Source of the DNA: Caballeronia cordobensis
GTDB taxonomy: Bacteria; Pseudomonadota; Gammaproteobacteria; Burkholderiales; Burkholderiaceae
Reading direction: 5' to 3'
DNA length: 64,000 nucleotides
NCBI RefSeq assembly: GCF_001544575.2
Contig: NZ_FCNY02000003.1
Span: 248,001-312,000, forward strand
In this document: in pieces, positions 34,864 through 42,501 of the stretch
Numbering within the stretch: the first letter of the stretch is position 1
Layout: the number at the start of each line of letters is the position of its first letter
Made by a program: the position numbers and the translations under genes
Notes under the pieces: generated by a model
What the model was told of the DNA's origin: nothing
The model's database searches: none
What the model saw: the letters and a program-made list of their open reading frames with translations, nothing else

Positions 34864-35708
34864 TGAGCCTGCGACCGCGCCTTGCGCTTCTGACGCTGCT
34901 GTTGGCCAGCAGCGCCGCATTCGCCGATGAAACGCCGCCGCCGCAGAAGCCGCTGTGGGAACTGGGCATCGGCATGGGCGTGGCCGCGTTTCCGCACTAT
35001 CCCGGCTCGGACCAGACGCGCGCGTGGGTCTTTCCGTTTCCGTACGTGATCTATCGCGGCAAGTACCTGCGCGCGGACCGCGACGGCGTGCGCGGCCAGT
35101 TGCTCGAAAGCGATCGCGTCAATTTCAACATCAGCGTGCTCGGTTCGCTGCCGGTTTCGAGCCGCGACGACAACGCGCGCGCCGGCATGCCCGATTTGAA
35201 GCCGACCATCGAGATCGGCCCGTCGGTGGAGGTGCATCTGTGGCGCTCCGCTTCGCGCGACATGCTGCTCGATTTGCGCATGCCGCTGCGTATGGGCATT
35301 ACGCTGGAATCGTCGCCGAAAACGGTCGGCTGGCAGTTCGAGCCGAACGTGAACCTCGATCTCGTCGATGTCGCCGGCGTGCCGGGCCTGCGCGTGGGCA
35401 TGTTCGCGGGGCCGATGTTCGCGAACGGCCACTACAGCGACCACTACTACACCGTCGCGCCGCAATACGCGACGCCCGGCCGGCCGGCGTTTCAGGCGAG
35501 CGGCGGTTATTCGGGCGCGCAGGCGCTCGTGTCGATGTCGCGGCGCTTCAGCCGTTACTGGGTCGGCGCGTTCATGCGCTACGCCAATCTCGCGGGCGCG
35601 AGCTTCGCCGACAGTCCGCTCGTGCGTCAGAAAAGCGTGCTGTCGGGCGGCGTGGCGGTCGCGTGGGTGTTCGGGCAGTCGTCGAAAACGGTGGCGAGCG
35701 ATGAGTGA
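34863..35708 (+). CDS. MipA/OmpV-family outer-membrane protein
   Basis: 281-aa secreted protein with a signal peptide (about residues 1-21, cut after AFA) followed by a beta-barrel-like sequence. It ends in alternating strands, with GGVAVAWVFG near the C-terminus. MipA/OmpV proteins are outer-membrane scaffolding or porin-like proteins. Here the gene is coupled to the halogenase-like gene (TGATG) and overlaps the acyltransferase gene by 8 nt, so it probably belongs to the polyene export or anchoring system. No other function is visible. Confidence 0.88.
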   Translation: MSLRPRLALLTLLLASSAAFADETPPPQKPLWELGIGMGVAAFPHYPGSDQTRAWVFPFPYVIYRGKYLRADRDGVRGQLLESDRVNFNISVLGSLPVSSRDDNARAGMPDLKPTIEIGPSVEVHLWRSASRDMLLDLRMPLRMGITLESSPKTVGWQFEPNVNLDLVDVAGVPGLRVGMFAGPMFANGHYSDHYYTVAPQYATPGRPAFQASGGYSGAQALVSMSRRFSRYWVGAFMRYANLAGASFADSPLVRQKSVLSGGVAVAWVFGQSSKTVASDE

Positions 35709-36498
35709 CGCGCATCGCAAAATCGGCGGCGCCGACGCGAAGCTGTCGCTCGAAAGCGTCTGGCAAGGCGCGGCGTTCTATTTCGCGCTCGCCGTGCTCG
35801 CGCTCGTGTGCCTCGCGTGGTTTCCCTTCGCGCTGATTCTGCGTGCCGTGCTCTCCGTCGATGCGGGGCGGCGCGTCGGGCGCGCCGTCGTGCAGCGCGT
35901 GTGGCACCTGTACTTCGCGCTGCTGCGCACGCTCGGCGCGTGCCGCTTCGATCTCTCCGAGCTGGATTCGCTCGCGGGCGAACCCGCGATGATCCTCGCG
36001 CCGAATCATCCCTGCCTGCTCGATGCGCTGCTCATCGCGTCGCGCGTGCCCGATACCTGCTGCGTGATGAAGGGCGATGTCGCCGGCAACGTGTTTCTCG
36101 GGCCGGGCGCGCTGCTCGCGGGTTATATCGTCAACGACACGCCTGTCCGGCTGATTCGCGCCGCCGTCGCCGAACTGCAGCGCGGCAGCCCGCTGCTGCT
36201 GTTTCCCGAAGGCACGCGCACGGAAAGCGCCGCGGTGAATCCGCTGAAGGGCGGCATCGCGCTGATCGCGGCGCGCGCGCAGGCGCCGGTGCAGACGCTC
36301 ATCATCGAGACGGATTCGGGCTTTCTCGGCAAAGGCTGGCAGATTTTCCGCAAGCCGGCGCTGCCGATCACCTACCGGGTGACGCTCGGCCGCCGCTTCG
36401 CGCCGCCGGGGCGCGACCACGCCGCGCTGCAGGCGTTCATCGGCGAATTGCAGCGCTTCTACGCGGGCGAGCTCGACACGCATCGCGCGCGCGACTGA
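35701..36498 (+). CDS. PlsC-like acyltransferase (lysophospholipid/1-acylglycerol-phosphate type)
   Basis: 265-aa membrane-associated acyltransferase. An N-terminal hydrophobic segment (about residues 25-50) is followed by NHPCLLDALL, which holds the NHx4D catalytic motif (residues 102-108), and FPEGTRT (169-175). It transfers an acyl chain to a hydroxyl acceptor. In aryl polyene clusters, acyltransferases of this kind are proposed to help build the outer-membrane lipid. The ATG at 35701 lies inside the end of the MipA gene, indicating coupled translation. Confidence 0.88.
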   Translation: MSDAHRKIGGADAKLSLESVWQGAAFYFALAVLALVCLAWFPFALILRAVLSVDAGRRVGRAVVQRVWHLYFALLRTLGACRFDLSELDSLAGEPAMILAPNHPCLLDALLIASRVPDTCCVMKGDVAGNVFLGPGALLAGYIVNDTPVRLIRAAVAELQRGSPLLLFPEGTRTESAAVNPLKGGIALIAARAQAPVQTLIIETDSGFLGKGWQIFRKPALPITYRVTLGRRFAPPGRDHAALQAFIGELQRFYAGELDTHRARD

Positions 36499-36565
36499 GC
36501 GGCTGAAATCGAAGCGCCGGCAGACGTTAAAATTCGTCGCATCCATTCCGTTTTCTGCTTCTTCA

Positions 36566-37333
36566 ATGTCTTCGACTCGCGCATCGTCCACGCATCTCGT
36601 CCTCATTCCGAGCTACAACCCCGGCGAGAAAGTCGATGAAACCGTGCGCGGCGCGCGCGAACAGTGGAATCCCGTCTGGGTCGTCGTCGATGGCAGCACG
36701 GACGGCAGCGCCGCGCGCCTCTCGAAGATGGCCGAGACCGATCCCGGCCTGCGTGTGATCGTGCTGCCGGAGAATCGCGGCAAAGGCTCGGCGGTCCTCG
36801 CGGGCCTCGAAGAAGCGGCCAGACTCGGCTTCACGCATGCGCTGACCATGGACTCGGACGGCCAGCATCCCGCCGCGCTGATCCGCACGTTCATGGAGAC
36901 CTCGATGGCCGCGCCCGAGGCGATGATCCTCGGCCGCCCGAAGTTCGACGCGAGCGCCCCGCAGTTGCGCGTGCAGGGACGGCGCATCTCGAACGGCTGG
37001 GCGAATCTGGAGACGCTCTGGATGGGCATCGGCGATTCGCTGTACGGCTTTCGCGTCTATCCGATTGCGCCGCTCGCTTCGCTGATGCGCTCGCAATCGT
37101 GGATGCGCCGCTTCGACTTCGATCCCGAAGCGGTGGTGCGTCTGTGCTGGCGCGGCGTGCGGCCGATCAACCTCGACGCGCCCGTGCGCTACTTCATGCC
37201 GGAAGAGGGCGGCGTGTCGCATTTTCACTATGGCCGCGACAACGTGCTGCTCACGTGGATGCACACGCGGCTATTTCTCGGCTTTCTGATTCGTTTGCCG
37301 ATGCTGATCGCGCGGCGCGCGACGGGCCGTTAG
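36566..37333 (+). CDS. GT2-family glycosyltransferase
   Basis: 255-aa inverting glycosyltransferase. The GT-A nucleotide-binding core is seen as LIPSYNPGE at the N-terminus and the metal-binding MDSDGQHP (DxD-type) near residue 95. A hydrophobic C-terminal segment (LFLGFLIRLPMLI) suggests membrane association. It ends the right-going arm, 67 nt after the acyltransferase, and may add a sugar to the polyene lipid. Donor and acceptor are unknown. Confidence 0.88.
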   Translation: MSSTRASSTHLVLIPSYNPGEKVDETVRGAREQWNPVWVVVDGSTDGSAARLSKMAETDPGLRVIVLPENRGKGSAVLAGLEEAARLGFTHALTMDSDGQHPAALIRTFMETSMAAPEAMILGRPKFDASAPQLRVQGRRISNGWANLETLWMGIGDSLYGFRVYPIAPLASLMRSQSWMRRFDFDPEAVVRLCWRGVRPINLDAPVRYFMPEEGGVSHFHYGRDNVLLTWMHTRLFLGFLIRLPMLIARRATGR

Positions 37334-37342
37334 ACGCCCGGC

Positions 37343-38683
37343 CTACGCGGCTTGCTTCAGCACGAGCCGCGCTTCCAGCCCGCCGCCTTCGCGCTGATGC
37401 AGCGTGAGCGACGCGTCCATCGCGAGCGTAAGCTGGCGCGCGATGGCGAGACCCAGACCCGTGCCGCCCGTCTGCCGGTTGCGCGAGCCTTCCAGCCGCA
37501 CGAACGGCTCGAAGACGGCCTCCAGCGATTCGGCGGGAATGCCCGGCCCGCGATCGAGCACGGCGATCACGGCGCGGCCATCGGCGCGCGAGGCGACTTC
37601 GATTTCCGCCGCGCCGGAATACTTGATCGCGTTATCGACGAGATTGCCCACCACGCGCCTGAGCGCCTGCGGCGGGGCCATCAGCGCGCCGCCGATGCTG
37701 CCGGCGAGCGTCACGCTTTCGCCGGCATCGAGATAATCGTCGACCATGCTTTCGAACAGCGCATCGGCATCGATGCGCCGCGGCGCTTCGTTCGTGCCGT
37801 GCAGCGTGCGCGCATACGTGACGCCTTCCTTCACGAGCGATTCCATTTCCTTCAGGTCCTGCTGGAGCTTCGCGCCGGCGGTTTCATCGTCCATCGTGTC
37901 GACGCGCAGGCGCATGCGCGTAATCGGCGTCTGCAAATCATGCGTGATCGCCGCGAGAATCTGCATGCGCTGGGCCATGTACATCGAGACGCGGTCCTGC
38001 ATCGCGTTGAAGGCTTGCGCGGCGCGCGCGACTTCCTCCGGGCCGGATTCCGGCAGGCGCTCGGCCTTGAGATCGGGGCCGAGCGTGTCCGCGGCGCTCG
38101 CGAGCCGCTTGAGCGGGCCGGTCGCGAGACGCACCGCGAGCCAGCAGCACGCGCCGAGCACGATCAGTTGCAACACCAGAACCAGCGGCAGCCAGGCGGA
38201 CAGCGGCGTGCCGACCATCGGGCGCATGTCGATGGTGAGCGGCGAGCCGTCCGACAGCTTCAGATGCACCTGAAAGCGCTCCTTGTGGCCGGGCACCGCG
38301 TTGACGGTCAGCGGATAGCGCTTGCCGATGCCATCGCCGATCGAGCGCGCGAAGCGCTCCGAGAGCGCGGCGTCGGGCACGGTGCCGTTCGTCTCGCCCG
38401 GTCCGAGGATGAATTCGTAGCTGCGCCGCGCGAGCCGCGGCAGCCATGCGGCGCGTTCGGCGGGCGGCAGATGATCGAGCAGCGCGACCGAGCTCGCGAC
38501 TTCCCGCTCGACGTAGCCGACCATCACGTTGGTCATCGATTCGTCGCGTTCGTGCATGGTCAGCAGGAACGAGAAGGTCTGCGCGAGCGCCAGGCCGACG
38601 ACGAGGATCAGCGCGAGCCGCGCGAACAGCGTGCGCGGCCAGTGCAGCATCGATCGCGGAGAAAGGGGCGAAAGCGTGCTCAT
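37343..38683 (-). CDS. Two-component sensor histidine kinase
   Basis: 446-aa inner-membrane kinase. Transmembrane segments lie at about residues 19-41 and 163-186, enclosing a periplasmic sensor of about 120 aa. A HAMP linker follows, then the phospho-accepting H248 in HDLQTP, the N box NLVDNAIKYS, and G boxes DRGPGIP and GGTGLGLAI. The ATG overlaps the response-regulator stop by 4 nt. The longer open frame is a shadow of that gene. The signal is unknown; the neighbouring redoxin and Ohr genes suggest redox or envelope stress. Confidence 0.93.
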   Translation of the reverse strand: MSTLSPLSPRSMLHWPRTLFARLALILVVGLALAQTFSFLLTMHERDESMTNVMVGYVEREVASSVALLDHLPPAERAAWLPRLARRSYEFILGPGETNGTVPDAALSERFARSIGDGIGKRYPLTVNAVPGHKERFQVHLKLSDGSPLTIDMRPMVGTPLSAWLPLVLVLQLIVLGACCWLAVRLATGPLKRLASAADTLGPDLKAERLPESGPEEVARAAQAFNAMQDRVSMYMAQRMQILAAITHDLQTPITRMRLRVDTMDDETAGAKLQQDLKEMESLVKEGVTYARTLHGTNEAPRRIDADALFESMVDDYLDAGESVTLAGSIGGALMAPPQALRRVVGNLVDNAIKYSGAAEIEVASRADGRAVIAVLDRGPGIPAESLEAVFEPFVRLEGSRNRQTGGTGLGLAIARQLTLAMDASLTLHQREGGGLEARLVLKQAA

Positions 38684-39423
38684 CGAGGCGACTCGATCGG
38701 GGTGACTTCGGCCGAGAACACGTAGCCTTCGCTGCGCAGCGTCTTGATGTAGCGCGGCTCGCGCGCGGTGTCGCGCAGGCGCTGGCGCAGCCGCGAGACG
38801 AGCAGGTCGATGGAGCGGTCGAAGGCATCGGCCTGGCGGCCCTGTGTCAGATTCAGCAGTTGATCGCGCGTGAGCACGCGCTGGGCGTTGTCGAGAAACA
38901 CGCGCAGGAGGCGGTATTCCGCGCCGGAGAGCGAGACCATCGTGCCTTCGGTGTCGAGCAGATGGCGCGCGGTCGTGTCGAGCCGCCAGTCGCCGAAGGC
39001 GAGCATCTGCGACGACTCGCTCACCTCCATGCCCGGCGGCAGCATGCGCGTGCGGCGCAGCACGGACTTGATGCGCGCGAGCAGTTCGCGCACGGCGAAA
39101 GGCTTCGGCAGGTAATCGTCCGCGCCCATTTCGAGGCCGAGAATGCGATCCGCTTCTTCGTTGCGCGCGGTGAGCATCAGCACGGGAACGTCGCGGAACT
39201 TGCCCGAGCGCAGTTCGCGGCACAGCACGAGACCGTCTTCGCCGGGCAGCATCAGATCGAGCACGACGAGATCCGGCGCGCCCTGCTGGTCGAGAACGGC
39301 ACGCATCTGGCGGCCGTTCGCGGCGAGCGACACGCGCATGCCGTTCTTCTCGAGATACTCCGCGAGCAGTTCGCGAATGCCGCGATCGTCGTCGACGATC
39401 AATACGTGATCATTGGTTTCCAT
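38680..39423 (-). CDS. OmpR-family response regulator
   Basis: 247-aa regulator. The receiver has the acidic pocket DDD (11-13) and phospho-acceptor D56 (VVLDLMLP). The C-terminal winged helix of the OmpR type spans about residues 140-240, with the recognition helix near RSIDLLVSRLRQRL. It is partner to the kinase with an ATGA overlap. Conserved repeats at 39604-39656 and 40232-40283 are candidate binding sites for control of its own operon and of the redoxin/DUF4148/Ohr genes. Confidence 0.95.
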   Translation of the reverse strand: METNDHVLIVDDDRGIRELLAEYLEKNGMRVSLAANGRQMRAVLDQQGAPDLVVLDLMLPGEDGLVLCRELRSGKFRDVPVLMLTARNEEADRILGLEMGADDYLPKPFAVRELLARIKSVLRRTRMLPPGMEVSESSQMLAFGDWRLDTTARHLLDTEGTMVSLSGAEYRLLRVFLDNAQRVLTRDQLLNLTQGRQADAFDRSIDLLVSRLRQRLRDTAREPRYIKTLRSEGYVFSAEVTPIESPR

Positions 39424-39553
39424 CGATGGATCGTTGTCGTTGACGCTTGAGTTGCACCCGGCCCGGGCTGACCAGCAGACACTGAACCGGATGGGCTAAT
39501 TCCGTCGCTATTCCGCCTGCGAGAAAGGCGAGCACCGCCAGTATGCGTTTCAT
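39410..39553 (-). CDS. Small secreted or membrane peptide upstream of the response regulator
   Basis: 47-codon open frame beginning MKRILAVLAFLAGG, with a signal-peptide-like hydrophobic stretch, and a good GGGAG ribosome site 9 nt before the ATG. Its end overlaps the response regulator gene by 14 nt, so it could be the first gene of the two-component operon, perhaps a small sensor modulator. The C-terminal half is basic and featureless, so a chance frame is possible. No family is recognised. Confidence 0.4.
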   Translation of the reverse strand: MKRILAVLAFLAGGIATELAHPVQCLLVSPGRVQLKRQRQRSIDGNQ

Positions 39554-39603
39554 CTTTTTGCTCCCGCCGATAACCAATGACTGCGTTATAGCGCGCTTCG
39601 GCG

Positions 39604-39656
39604 GGGCTTTTGTATCGCAGTGTATCCCGCATGCCGCGCGATACATAACATTGCGC
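39604..39656. promoter_or_regulatory. Composite repeat A, candidate response-regulator site
   Basis: This element reads GGGCTTT-TGTATCGCAGTGTATC, an 11-nt spacer, then GCGATACATAACATTGCGCA. It carries GTATC/GATAC words on both strands. It lies between the left-going small peptide/two-component operon and the right-going redoxin gene. A near copy is found at 40232-40283. The arrangement of tandem and inverted half-sites fits an OmpR-type regulator. Confidence 0.6.
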
Positions 39657-39772
39657 AGCCCGGCGCGAACCGACACAAGCGGGATACGCCCGCGCAGTCC
39701 AATGCGGTTGTGCCGGGAACGTGCGCATCGTGCGCGCCGCCCCGATTTCTACCGCATTCGGAGGTTTTCGTC

Positions 39773-40228
39773 ATGCACCGGTCCATCCGCCACGCCGCCG
39801 CGCCCGAGTTCGCGGGCATCGACACATGGATCAACAGCACGCCGCTCACGCTCGCGCAGTTGCGCGGCAAGGTCGTGCTCGTCGATTTCTGGGCCTTTGC
39901 GTGCGGCAGTTGTATCGAGAGCCTGCCGGCCTTGAAGTCGTGGCATCGCCAATACGCGGACAAAGGGCTCGTCGTGGTCGGCGTGCATACGCCCGAGTTT
40001 CCGTTCGAAGAGGACACGAACAACGTGAAGCGCGCCGTCGAGCGTTTCGGGATTGCGTATCCCGTCGCGCAGGACAACGGCTACGCGACGTGGGCCGCAT
40101 ACGGCAACCAGCGCTGGCCGTCGCGCTATCTGATCGATCGACACGGGCGCGTCGTCCACACGCAAGCAGGCGAGGGCGGCGACGCCCAGACCGAAGCGGC
40201 CATCGAAACGCTGCTGGCCGCGCGCTGA
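39773..40228 (+). CDS. Thioredoxin-like redoxin (TlpA family)
   Basis: 151-aa thioredoxin-fold protein. The redox-active centre reads FWAFACGSCIESLP (CGSC), and the cis-proline context is in RWPSRYLID. The GGAGG ribosome site upstream fixes the ATG. An upstream open frame adds 51 codons without coding character. There is no signal peptide, so a cytoplasmic location is expected, although TlpA relatives are often exported. It is flanked on both sides by composite repeats and probably belongs to the stress response controlled by the nearby two-component system. Confidence 0.88.
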   Translation: MHRSIRHAAAPEFAGIDTWINSTPLTLAQLRGKVVLVDFWAFACGSCIESLPALKSWHRQYADKGLVVVGVHTPEFPFEEDTNNVKRAVERFGIAYPVAQDNGYATWAAYGNQRWPSRYLIDRHGRVVHTQAGEGGDAQTEAAIETLLAAR

Positions 40229-40231
40229 ACC

Positions 40232-40283
40232 GGGCTTTCGTATCGCAATGTATCTGGAACGCGGGCGATACAAAACATTGCAC
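40232..40283. promoter_or_regulatory. Composite repeat B, candidate response-regulator site
   Basis: GGGCTTT-CGTATCGCAATGTATC, a 10-nt spacer, then GCGATACAAAACATTGCACA. It matches element A (39604-39656) in both conserved blocks with only a few changes. It starts 3 nt after the redoxin stop and 153 nt before the DUF4148 gene, so it probably drives the DUF4148/Ohr operon. Confidence 0.6.
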
Positions 40284-40435
40284 AACACACGGTTCCGGGA
40301 CACATGGCAGATACCTGCGAGCCTTCAAATACACACATCGACGGCTGACGAGTGAAACGCAAAGCGAACACCGCGAAAGCCGACGTGCCTCAACCCATTC
40401 GACCCGACTGATTCATTCGCTCAAGGAGAAACGCC

Positions 40436-40657
40436 ATGAAATCCACGATCGTTGCTTTCGCTCTCGCCGCCAGCGCTCTGACCGGTGTGGCGCATGCCGC
40501 CGTGACCCACGGCAGCACGGTGGACGTGCAAACCCAGCAGGCCGTCGCGAATCGCGCGGTGCTTGGCAAGACGCGCGCCGAGGTGAAGCAGGAACTCGTG
40601 CAGGCACAGCGCGACGGCCAGATCGCCGCCTTGCGCAGCCTGTATCAGGGCAGCTAA
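40436..40657 (+). CDS. DUF4148 small secreted protein
   Basis: 73-aa precursor with a signal peptide (about residues 1-22, cut after AHA). The mature peptide ends in the DUF4148 pattern GKTRAEVKQELVQAQRDGQI followed by a short tail. Such proteins are abundant in Burkholderiales, of unknown function and frequently stress-controlled. An AAGGAGAAACGCC ribosome region precedes the ATG. It starts an operon with the next two genes and stands downstream of repeat B. Confidence 0.9.
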   Translation: MKSTIVAFALAASALTGVAHAAVTHGSTVDVQTQQAVANRAVLGKTRAEVKQELVQAQRDGQIAALRSLYQGS

Positions 40658-40700
40658 TCCGATTCAACACCCTTTCCACATCATCGAAGAGAGACACATC

Positions 40701-40973
40701 ATGATCAAGCAATTCGTCACCGCCGCAGTCATCGCCGTCAGCGCCGTCGCAGCCGGCTCCGCGTTCGCCAGCAGCGGCTACGGCCCCGCGCCGCATTACG
40801 ACCCGCTCGCGGGCGCGCCCGCTTCGCAGCGCGGCGTGAGCGCGCAGACCATCGCCAGCGAGAGCGCGGCCATGCCGATGCAGGCGTATGGCGGCATCGC
40901 CGACGGCGCCACGCAATCGGGCGCACGCGGCGTGAACACGAACGACGTCGCCAGACTTTTCGCGCATCACTAA
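40701..40973 (+). CDS. Small secreted protein of unknown function
   Basis: 90-aa precursor with a signal peptide (about residues 1-23, cut after AFA). The mature part of 67 aa is rich in Ala, Gly, Ser and Pro and ends in LFAHH. It has no recognised domain but resembles the secreted partners often found with DUF4148 genes. It is 43 nt after the DUF4148 gene and 37 nt before ohr, so it probably shares their transcript. The function is unknown. Confidence 0.75.
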   Translation: MIKQFVTAAVIAVSAVAAGSAFASSGYGPAPHYDPLAGAPASQRGVSAQTIASESAAMPMQAYGGIADGATQSGARGVNTNDVARLFAHH

Positions 40974-41010
40974 GCCCAGCCACTTTCGAACGCACCCAGA
41001 GGAAATCATC

Positions 41011-41427
41011 ATGACCCAGATCGACACCGTCCTGTACACCGGCAAAACGCGCGTCGTCGGAGGCCGCGAAGGCCATGCGAAGAGCACCGATGGCCGTCTC
41101 GACGTGAAGCTCTCGCCGCCCGGATCGGCGGGCGCGGGCACCAATCCCGAGCAGATGCTCGCCGCGGGCTGGTCGGCGTGTTTCATCGGCGCGATGGGCA
41201 AGGCCGCGGCCAAGCTGAAGACGCGCCTGCCCGCCGACACCGCCGTCGATGCCGAAGTGGATCTCGGCATGGCCGGCGAAGCGTATCTGCTGCGCGCACG
41301 CTTGAACGTGAGCCTGCCGGGCATCGAGCGCGCGGTGGCGGAGGAAATCGCGAACCTGGCGCATCAGACCTGCCCGTACTCGAAGGCGCTGAAAAGCAAT
41401 ATCGACGTGACGATCTCGGTGGTCTGA
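41011..41427 (+). CDS. ohr: Organic hydroperoxide resistance protein (Ohr/OsmC family)
   Basis: 138-aa cytoplasmic thiol peroxidase. Both catalytic cysteines are visible: C57 in GWSACFIGA and C121 in HQTCPYSKA. Motifs and length fit the Ohr subgroup rather than OsmC. It reduces organic hydroperoxides using lipoyl or other dithiol donors. It is the last gene of the small stress operon. Control by the nearby OmpR-type system is inferred from repeat B; the usual OhrR repressor was not found in the window. Confidence 0.93.
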   Translation: MTQIDTVLYTGKTRVVGGREGHAKSTDGRLDVKLSPPGSAGAGTNPEQMLAAGWSACFIGAMGKAAAKLKTRLPADTAVDAEVDLGMAGEAYLLRARLNVSLPGIERAVAEEIANLAHQTCPYSKALKSNIDVTISVV

Positions 41428-41469
41428 GGCGGTAGACTTGGCGCTTCGCCCCTGAAGCACCGAGCCGAC

Positions 41470-42393
41470 ATGGACCGTATCGACGCGATGAAAGTGTTCA
41501 TCGCCACGCTGGACGAAGGCAGCCTGGCAGGCGCGGGGCGGCGGCTCGGCCGCTCGCCCGCCGCCGTGAGCCGGGCAATCGCGTTTCTCGAGGAACATAC
41601 GGGCACGGCGCTGCTTCATCGCACGACGCGCACGATCCGGCTCTCCGAAGCGGGCGAGCGTTACGCGGCCGCGTGCCGCCGCATTCTCACCGATCTCGAA
41701 GAAGCCGATTTACTGATCGCGCACGAACGCTCCGCGCCGCGCGGGCTTCTGACGATCACCGCGCCCGTCGCCGCGGGCGAAGACTTCCTGCGCCCGCTGA
41801 TCGACGATTTTCTGGCGCGCTTTCCCGCTGTCTCCGTGCGCCTGCAACTGCTCGACCGGCCCGTGAGCCTGATCGACGAAGGCATCGATGTGGCGCTGCG
41901 CATCGCGCATCTGTCGGACTCGACGCTGATCGCGATTCCCGTGGGCGCGGTGCGGCGCGTGGTGGCGGCGTCGCCGCGTTATCTCGCGAAGCATCCGCGC
42001 ATTCGCAAGCCTGCCGATCTCGCTCAGCATCAGGTTATTTCGATGACGCATTTCGGCCTCGATTCATGGAGCTTTCCGACATCGGGCGGCGCGGCCATTC
42101 CGCAGGTCGTGCAGTTCGCGCCGCGCTTCATCGTGAACACGGTGCGGGCGGCGGTGGCGTCGGCCGTCGATGGCCACGGCCTCACGCGGCTCTTTTCCTA
42201 TCACGTCGCCAGGGAAGTGAAGAACGCGTCGCTGCGGATCGTGCTCGCGGACAGCGAGCATGCGCCGTTGCCGGTCCACTTGCTGACGCCGCACGGGCGT
42301 TTGTCGGTGCCGAAGGTGCGCGCGTTCGTCGACTTCGCCACGCCGCGCCTGCGCCAGCAATTCAAGCGGCTGGAGCTCGATTCGACCGTCTAG
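41470..42393 (+). CDS. LysR-type transcriptional regulator
   Basis: 307-aa regulator with an N-terminal LysR HTH (residues about 5-62, FIATLDEGSLAGAGRRLGRSPAAVSRAI) and a substrate-binding domain of the DmlR/AaeR-like subgroup (LLTITAPVAAGEDFLRPLIDDFLARFP). It is followed by an MFS gene 108 nt downstream in the same direction, the most likely target. Note that the 3' flank of ohr is only 42 nt, so it may also be transcribed from the ohr operon. Confidence 0.92.
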   Translation: MDRIDAMKVFIATLDEGSLAGAGRRLGRSPAAVSRAIAFLEEHTGTALLHRTTRTIRLSEAGERYAAACRRILTDLEEADLLIAHERSAPRGLLTITAPVAAGEDFLRPLIDDFLARFPAVSVRLQLLDRPVSLIDEGIDVALRIAHLSDSTLIAIPVGAVRRVVAASPRYLAKHPRIRKPADLAQHQVISMTHFGLDSWSFPTSGGAAIPQVVQFAPRFIVNTVRAAVASAVDGHGLTRLFSYHVAREVKNASLRIVLADSEHAPLPVHLLTPHGRLSVPKVRAFVDFATPRLRQQFKRLELDSTV

Positions 42394-42501
42394 CGGAAGA
42401 TTGACTTCCGGCTCGCGGCGATTCTCTCTCGATTCGATCGAATATAGACTGGCCTTCATCGAAGGGCGCGTAGACCGTGCCCGATGCGGCAGGGAGGCAC
42501 C

